Assembly (NCBI RefSeq): GCF_004798865.1
Contig: NW_025335438.1
Span: forward strand, 10,629,043-10,693,042
DNA from: Varanus komodoensis
Lineage: Eukaryota > Chordata > Lepidosauria > Squamata > Varanidae
DNA: 64,000 nt
Direction: 5' to 3'
The notes below the pieces were generated by a model. It had not been told where the DNA came from. It did not search any database and saw only the letters and a list, made by a program, of their open reading frames with translations. Positions within the stretch are counted from its first letter, which is position 1. Each line of letters opens with the position of its first letter. The position numbers were made by a program, and so were the translations under genes. Shown here one piece after another: positions 58,139-64,000 of this stretch.

Positions 58139-60880
58139 TCACGACATGCCCACCATGTGGATGTCCAGTCTATCCTTGAACACCCACACCGATGGGGCCT
58201 CAATGACCTCTCATGGAAGCCCATTCCACACCCTCGGGGTCCTGACTGTCAGGAAGTGCTTCCTGGCATCCAAATGGAACCTTGGCTCCCTGAGCTTTGC
58301 TCCATTGGAGCGTGTCCTGCCTTCCTCTGCAGGGGAGAACACGTCTCTACCCATCTCCGTGTGACATCCCCTCACATACCTGTATGTGGCCAACACATCC
58401 CCTCTGAGTCTCCTCTTCTCCAGGCTGAAGAGACCCAGTTCCCTCAGTCTTACCTCATACGGCATCCCCTGCAAACTGGCCACCAACCTTGTGGCCCTTC
58501 GCTGCACTGACTCCAACCTGGCTATATCCTTACTGTAATGAGGGGCTCAAAATTGAACACAATACTCCAGTTGCGAGTACACCAGAGTCGTGTAGAGTGG
58601 TAGTAATGCCTCTCTTGATCTAGAAGCCACACTTCTGGCTATGCAACCAAGGGTGGTGTTCACCCTCTTGACCACCGCATCACACTGCTGACTCATGTTT
58701 AGCCTGCAGTCAACCAGCACCCCGAGGTCCCTTTCACAAGTGCTGCTCTCCAGCCACTTGTCACCTAACCTGTACTTATGACACCTATTCCTATGCCCCA
58801 AGTGCAAAACCTTGCACTTATCCACATTGAACGCCATCCTGTTGTCTCCTGCCCACTTCCATAGTCTGTCCAGATCCTTTTGGATCTGGAGTACCTGCTC
58901 CTCAGTTGTGGCCACTGCTCCAGTTTTAGTGTTGTCTGTGAATTTGATCGGCAGACTGTTTACCCCTTCTTCCATGTTGTTAATGAAAAGATTAAACAGG
59001 ATCGGCCCCAGGACAGAGCCCTGGGGGACCCCGCTTGTCACTGGCCGCCATCCCGATGATTCCCTGCTAATGGTTACCCTCTGCTTTTGGTCAGTCAACC
59101 ATGCCCTAATCCACCGGACAGTGCTTTGGTGTATCCCAAAACTCTTCAGTTTCTCCACCAGGATATCATGGGGCACTTTGTCAAAGGCCTTGCTGAAATC
59201 CAGGTATACCACATCCACTGCATCCCCTCCATCTAGCCATCTCGAAACCTTGTCATAGAACTCCACAAGGTTTGTCTGGCAGGACCTGTTTTTGTTGTGT
59301 GGCTGTGTTGCGTGGCTGTCAGCCTCCCTTCCCTATCTAGAATCAATAGATCTCTCTCTATTATGAGCCTTTCCATTGTTTTTCCTGCAATGGACGTAAG
59401 GCTAACCGGTCTATAATTCCCCATGTCCTTTCTACTACCCTTTTTGAAAATTGGGACCACTGATGCCACCCTCCAGTCCTCTGGAACTTCACCCATTCTC
59501 CACGAGGTCTCAAAAATGGAGGCCAGCGGGTGTGAGAGAACCCCTGCCAAGTCTCTAAGTACTCTCGGGTGTAACCCGTCAGGGCCTGGCACCTGTGTAA
59601 TATCCAATGCCCTGAGGAGCCCCTCGACTTCAAGGGGGGTGACTCCAATCAGTGCCCCTAAGTCCCCAGCCTCATCTAATCTCCTGTGCGGATATCCCCC
59701 ATCCTGCTTTGGGGAGAACACAGAGGCAAAATAGTCATTTAGCATCTGTGCCTGTTCCCTCATATCACTGGATCTCCTTCCTCCTTATTTAGTGGTCCCA
59801 CCACTTGTCTCCCCTTCCTCTTCCTATTTTCATGCTGAAAGAAGCCCTTTTTGTTGCTCTTGATATTCTTGGCAAGTCTCAGCTCGTAATCAGCCTTAGC
59901 CTTGCGAAGAATCCTTCTGCAATGGGCCTCCTCCTCCCAGTATACCCTTTTGTCTATTTCCCCCAGTACCCATTTCCTATGGAGGTTCCTCTTTTGTGTA
60001 ATCCCTCTAACCACCTCCTTTCGCATCCATGGCGGCACTCTCCTCCGCCTCCCCACCTTACTGACTAGAGGTATCGTCAAGGCTTGTGCCTCCAAAACCT
60101 TCCTTTTGAGTGCTATCCACCCCAACTCAACTCGCTTACCTTCCAGTAACCTAGCCCAGGAGACTTTCCCCAGTCTGGCCTTCAGTTGGCCCTCTTGAAG
60201 TCCCAGATTCTAGTGCTCGACCTGCTGCCCGTCCGCAGTCCCCTGATCTCAAAGCAAAGGATGGAGTGATCACTCGCATCCAGAGCTCCCCTAATCTGTA
60301 CTTCATCTATCAGCTCCTCCCTATTGGTCAAGACCAAGTCAAGGATGTTTCCCCCCATCGTCGCCTCTCGGACCCTCTGTGTGAAAAACCCTCCCTCTAT
60401 AGCTTCTAGGAAGCAATGTGACCTGGCTGTCACCGCTGAGTGAGTCTCCCAAGTAATATCCAGGAGACTGAAATCTCCCATAATTACTGTGTCTCTCCCC
60501 TGAGATATCCTTAGAATCTGGTCTGTCAGGACATCATCCAGAGTCTCAAGTTGACCTGGAGGGCGATAACATACCCCCACTGTCAGGTCTCCTTCACTGT
60601 CAAACCCCCTAAGTTTCACTCAGACTGCCTCTACCGAATCCCCATCTGTGCTGCATTCTATCTCACTGCATCCTATCCCTTGCCTGACGTATAAAGCCAC
60701 GCCCCCACCCCTTTCCCTTCCTGTCATTTCTAAAAAGGTGATACCCTTCTATGTTCACGTTCCAGACTTGCCTTTCATCCCACCAAGTTTTTGTGATTCC
60801 CATCAGGTCATACACTCCTGTCCCAGGAGAGCTTCAAGCTCTTCCTGCTTATTACCCATGCTCCTCGCATTGGTGTACAT
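58139..60880 (-). pseudogene. CR1 ORF2 (endonuclease-reverse transcriptase), broken
   Basis: From 60880: MYTNARSMGNKQEELEALLG (start of the APE-type endonuclease), then after breaks GVCYRPPGQLETLDDVL, MGDFSLLDITWET, LDLVLTNREELID and SDHSILCFEI (60619-60182). Next are a basic linker (60125-59760), RT blocks VPGPDGLHPRVLRDLAG, VASVVPIFKKGSRKD and NYRPVSLTSIAGKTMERL (59763-59233), then SGVPQGSVLGPILF and FTDNTKTG (59266-58547). The C-terminus holds [20 protein letters not shown], ends in VWNGLP at a TGA that looks like a decayed CGA, and continues to TGA at 58139-58141. The family motif FADD is FTDN here, which removes a catalytic Asp. At least four frame breaks or stops are visible. Confidence 0.93.
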
Positions 60881-61118
60881 GCACTTCGACTCCTTCCCAT
60901 CGCTTCCTTTCCTTGGAGTTCCCAGCCTCCTCCTTCCTCCCATCCTGCCTGATACCTGGCCCCTCTCTGTAGGAGTCCTGTCAGTCCCTGTAGTATCTCT
61001 AAAACCCTGCTCCCAGTGCCCTGATCCTCCCTCCACACTTGTCCTGTGCAGACACGTTCCTGGGGGGCCTGAACCCCCCCCCCCCCGGCTCTGTTTAAAG
61101 TCTTCCGGATGCAGCTCG

Positions 61119-61922
61119 CTAGAGCATCTGCAAAGGACCTTTCCCCATCCTCGTGAGGTGCAACCCGTCCCTTGCCAGAAGTCCATTGGCAAGAAAATGA
61201 GTGCCGTGGTCGAGGAACCCGAAGCGTTCCTTCTGGCACCACACCCTAAGCCAGTCGTTCACCTCGGAGGCCCTCCTGTCCCTTCCTGGCCCAAATCCCC
61301 AGACAGGTAAGATTGACAAGAAGGCCACTTGGTCCTTCAGCTCCCTGAGTTTCTCCCCCAAGGCCTCGAAGTCCCTGCTGGTCCCAACCACACCCTGCCT
61401 GGCCACATCGTTTGTGCCCACATGGATCACCAGGAGTGGCTGCTGACCCCCGGACCGAACAAGACGCTCCATTCTGTCCTTCACATGCCGGATGAGTGCA
61501 CCCGGCAGGCAGCAAACCTCCCTTGTCTCCAGGTTGGGGCGGCACACCGCCGGCTCAGTGCCTCTCAGCAGGGAGTCCCCAACAACAATCACCCACCGCC
61601 GTACCTTCCTGGTGCTGGTGGGCGGCTGTGCCCTGGCCCTCGCCTCTCCCGCAGCGGCCCCCTTGCCGCCTGACGTCCCAGGCTGGGGATCCTGCTGGTC
61701 CCCCAAGGCCTCATCAGCCCCAGCCTCCCCAAGTGGAGAGAACCTGTTTCCCAGCTCCAGATTGGTGCCAGGAGAAGGAGGAGGCCGTGCTGGCCTCCTC
61801 CTCCTGTGGGTGACATACCTCCATGTCTCCGCAGCTGCTCCTCCCGTGGTCTCTCCCTCAACCTCTGTCCAGAGGGGGGCTGCTCCGGGGGGGCCTGGAG
61901 AGCTCTCTCGGCCCTCAGGCAC
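61119..61922 (-). pseudogene. CR1 ORF1 with SGNH/GDSL esterase domain, frameshifted end
   Basis: 267 codons from the ATG at 61922. The N-terminal 100 residues are Pro-, Gly- and Arg-rich and disordered. Residues 108-260 form an SGNH hydrolase domain: VIVVGDSLLRGTE (Ser117, block I), LLVIHVGTNDVARQG (Gly169, Asn171, Asp172, block III) and RDGLHLTRMGKG (Asp252, His255, block V). All catalytic residues are present. In the CR1 family this protein binds nucleic acid and is thought to act on lipid or membrane. After KGPLQML the proper C-terminus (SFADALASCIRKTLNRAGGG) lies in another frame, so the last part is frameshifted. N-terminal completeness is uncertain because the element is 5'-truncated. 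Confidence 0.85.
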
Positions 61923-61950
61923 CTCACCTCCTTGGCCCTCAGGCTTGTCT

Positions 61951-63290
61951 AATAACTTTCCAAAGTAATTCCATCAGTGCATCCATTTGGAAAAAGTTAC
62001 ACAATAATTGATCATTTGCATAATGTTTCCAGGAATGAACACAGAGGAAGGATCCTAGGTTTCAATCAAGATATGTGCTCATAGGTGGATAATCCATTCA
62101 GATACCAGGTTGCCAACATTCTTAAACATAAACCTCACAATTTTACACTGCAATTGACAAACTGTACTGAGATCTTTAAATCCTATCATACAGGGAGCAC
62201 TATATATAGCTCTGAAATTGTTCAAGCCTCACTAACTTAGTGCCACTTGCATCTCAAATCAAGACACCTATTTTCTCAAAAGTAAATGTCCTGATTTTGA
62301 CATCTGAATCTAGACTCAGTCACACTCGCTGACTCGTAAGTCAGTTGTGATTCTTGACTTTTACATTATAGAGGAAGTCTATGATGCAACCAAGAGACCA
62401 AAGCATATTTTGGATTCCCCACTCCTGAAGTCATGGGCAGTATTATGACTTGGAAGAGGAAAGCCATAATAGATGCCTCCTGGTCACCTCACGGCTGACA
62501 TGGAAAGAACCATGCTGGGTACTTTCCAATGCTGCAAAGCTTGGACAACCTCACAGGGGTTGAAAGGGAGTGTTCTGGTGGACATGGAAGTGTGGGGAGA
62601 AGCTGGTAATTCAGCCAAATGGGCTCCAAGGCCTAGCTTGGATGGGTTTTCTCTCCCTCACCTGGAGAATTAACAGGAGACAAAAATTGCATCCATTCTC
62701 TTCTTATATTGGTAACAGCTGGGAAATCCACATGATTCTTTGTAGCTTTTGAAACAGTGGGTAGCAATCCAATATGATTCTGACTTGACGGGCAATTCAG
62801 GTGCCCAGATTCAGAGGCTTATGTACATCCCATGTGGTGTAAGAGAAGTGAGAGAGACAACCTTCACTTCTGGTCTCTTACTGCCTTTTTGCTATACAGT
62901 ATTTGGTTTTTTGTTTTATTTATGTAATTATTTTTACAATGCCTGGGGCATCTCAGAGCTAATGCAAAAATGGCTGCAGTAGCTTCAGGATCCCCTTCAG
63001 GATAACTTTGCTGCTCCAGTCTCATTCCCTTCTCTCCAAACACTCCCTTTAAATCCTCTCTGAGTTCAGTTTCCCAGCCTCAGAGGGCAACTGGTACTAT
63101 ACTTTCTATGCCACTGCTACAGGGACAGGAAGAGAGGAGTTGGATTTCTGTCTGCCCCTTCCAGGGACAGAATGCTGTCTCCAACCTTTGAGCTGGAAAT
63201 TCAAAACTATCCTATCACCTCTTATACCATGACTGGTATAAGTCTTGACTTATAACATGCTAAGCCACCAGAGGGACAGGGGTGGTTGAG
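61951..63290. other. Intergenic, no gene seen
   Basis: Ordinary AT-rich sequence after the CR1 5' end. ORFs of 60-77 codons have no recognisable domain. Confidence 0.45.
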
Positions 63291-63295
63291 TGTTG

Positions 63296-63666
63296 TCTGA
63301 AAGACCCCTTCTACCCAGGGGTGCCTGGGAGAATAGAAAGATCTTCACCTGAGGGTAAAAAACTCACACAATAGGTGTCAGGCAATTTTTTTCTGGGGAA
63401 AGTATTCCACATGATGGGTGCGACCAGTGAAAAGGGTTTTAGGGAAACAGGGAAATTATGGGTTGAAGGTTTTGAATCCTACTGCCCCCACAAAATTCCA
63501 TAAATGAAGTGATAGTCCTATTTATCTGGCCAGGGCAACTTCTTTTATATTGTTATTTATTTTATATTGTTAATTTTATATTGTTATTTTTGTATTTTAT
63601 TGTATTTTATTTTGTGTTGTGAGCCGCCCCGAGGCTTCGGCAAGGGGCGGCATAGAAATGTTTTAA

Positions 63667-63709
<43 letters not shown>

Positions 63710-63712
63710 AAG
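63296..63712 (+). repeat. Dispersed retroelement with (AAAT)n tail
   Basis: Starts near CCCAGGGGTGCCTGGGAG, contains AGTATTCCACATGATGGGTG and a T-rich stretch (TTATATTGTTATTTTTGTAT), then TGAGCCGCCCCGAGGCTTCG and GGCGGCATAGAAATG. It ends in a (TAAA)n tract at 63665-63709. The GCCGCCCC...GGGGCGGC pair is the small hairpin common to this 3' tail in squamates. Likely a SINE/LINE 3' end; family not assigned. Confidence 0.6.
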
Positions 63713-64000
63713 TCTCTTCATGAAGCTCACAGAAAAATAACAACACATCAGAAACAAAGCAACAACAAATCAGAAACAAAGCACAGGTCTCAGAGAAAAT
63801 CACTAGAATATAATACTGTGGCAGCAAAGTAGTCTACATTCTCTGTAATAACTGAGAGAATAAATGGTGAGTTCCAGAGAAAAGATGCTTTCTGTAATAT
63901 TTTGATGCATTTTTGCAATCTAAGTATATCATTAAATTCAGTCATAGGAGGCATTTATTGTACTTCTGTTTCTACTAGTTTATTAACCTCAACATTCATA
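63713..64000. other. Intergenic, no feature seen
   Basis: A-rich sequence with CAACA repeats near 63740-63775; nothing recognisable. Confidence 0.5.

Larger units (their letters stand above)
58061..61950 (-). mobile_element. Long CR1 LINE, both ORFs recognisable, inactivated
   Basis: About 3.9 kb in minus orientation. The 3' end at 58061 carries the CR1 octamer-type tail (TTTCTATG then TTTCTA on the minus strand). ORF1 (SGNH esterase type) lies at the 5' side, and ORF2 (endonuclease plus RT) fills the rest. GC- and CpG-rich relative to the surrounding DNA. The 5' end near 61950 falls just upstream of the ORF1 start, so most of the 5'UTR is missing. Several frame breaks and stops, and a lost RT catalytic residue, make it non-functional. 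Many long plus-strand ORFs here are antisense shadows. Confidence 0.97.

Noticed and set aside
58079-58510. 143-codon plus-strand ORF
   Set aside because: Antisense to the CR1 ORF2 C-terminus.
60648-61310. 220-codon plus-strand ORF, Pro/Ser-rich
   Set aside because: Antisense to CR1 ORF1 and ORF2. The GC-rich element creates long opposite-strand frames, and the minus strand carries clear SGNH and endonuclease motifs.
61492-61968. 158-codon plus-strand ORF
   Set aside because: Antisense shadow of CR1 ORF1.
15701-64000. Exons of MSC or EYA1
   Set aside because: No bHLH or EYA-domain motif appears in any frame that I could read.

Overview
The window looks like a squamate reptile chromosome (lizard or snake). 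It is AT-rich, its one recognisable host gene is split into short exons by ordinary GT-AG introns, and its repeats are a typical squamate mix: CR1 LINEs with long reading frames, several 5'-truncated BovB (RTE) LINEs, tRNA- and 5S-rRNA-derived SINEs, a Tc1-type transposon and many short palindromic or hAT-like non-autonomous elements. The species cannot be named from this sequence.

Positions 1-15,700 carry the 3' half of TRPA1, the ankyrin-repeat TRP cation channel, on the plus strand. Eleven coding exons between 2349 and 13,753 join in frame into 453 residues. They cover the pre-S1 linker, all six membrane segments, the pore and the C-terminal coiled coil, equivalent to about human residues 656-1119. 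The ankyrin-repeat exons must lie upstream of base 1. The 3'UTR probably runs to about 15,700. Several substitutions fall at positions studied in mammalian TRPA1: the S5 Ser-Thr pair, Cys856 and Glu864.

Positions 15,700-64,000 hold no host gene that I can recognise. In mammals the 3' side of TRPA1 faces a long gene-poor interval before MSC and EYA1, and this looks like the start of that interval. It is filled with transposable-element fossils. They include a hAT-like element (17.1 kb), CR1 fragments (17.8, 22.1-23.6, 36.8, 37.6-38.6 and 45.9 kb) and a full-span but broken Tc1-type transposon with an assembly gap (20.1-21.7 kb). There is also a terminal-inverted-repeat element (26.4 kb), BovB fragments (29.9-30.8 and 42.6-43.0 kb), a short hAT-like element (32.7 kb), a 5S-derived SINE with a CR1-type tail (34.0 kb) and a tRNA-derived SINE (54.7 kb). 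A CpG-rich hAT-like element with a perfect 8-bp target duplication lies at 55.9 kb, an L1-like fragment at 57 kb, and a 3.9-kb CR1 with both ORFs recognisable but inactivated at 58.1-61.9 kb.

Nothing here amounts to a convincing new biological system. The items most worth following up are the TRPA1 substitutions, the CpG-rich hAT-like element, the Tc1 copy (a candidate for horizontal transfer), the 5S/CR1 chimeric SINE and a family of fold-back repeats seen both as intact hairpins and as a copy collapsed between its arms.
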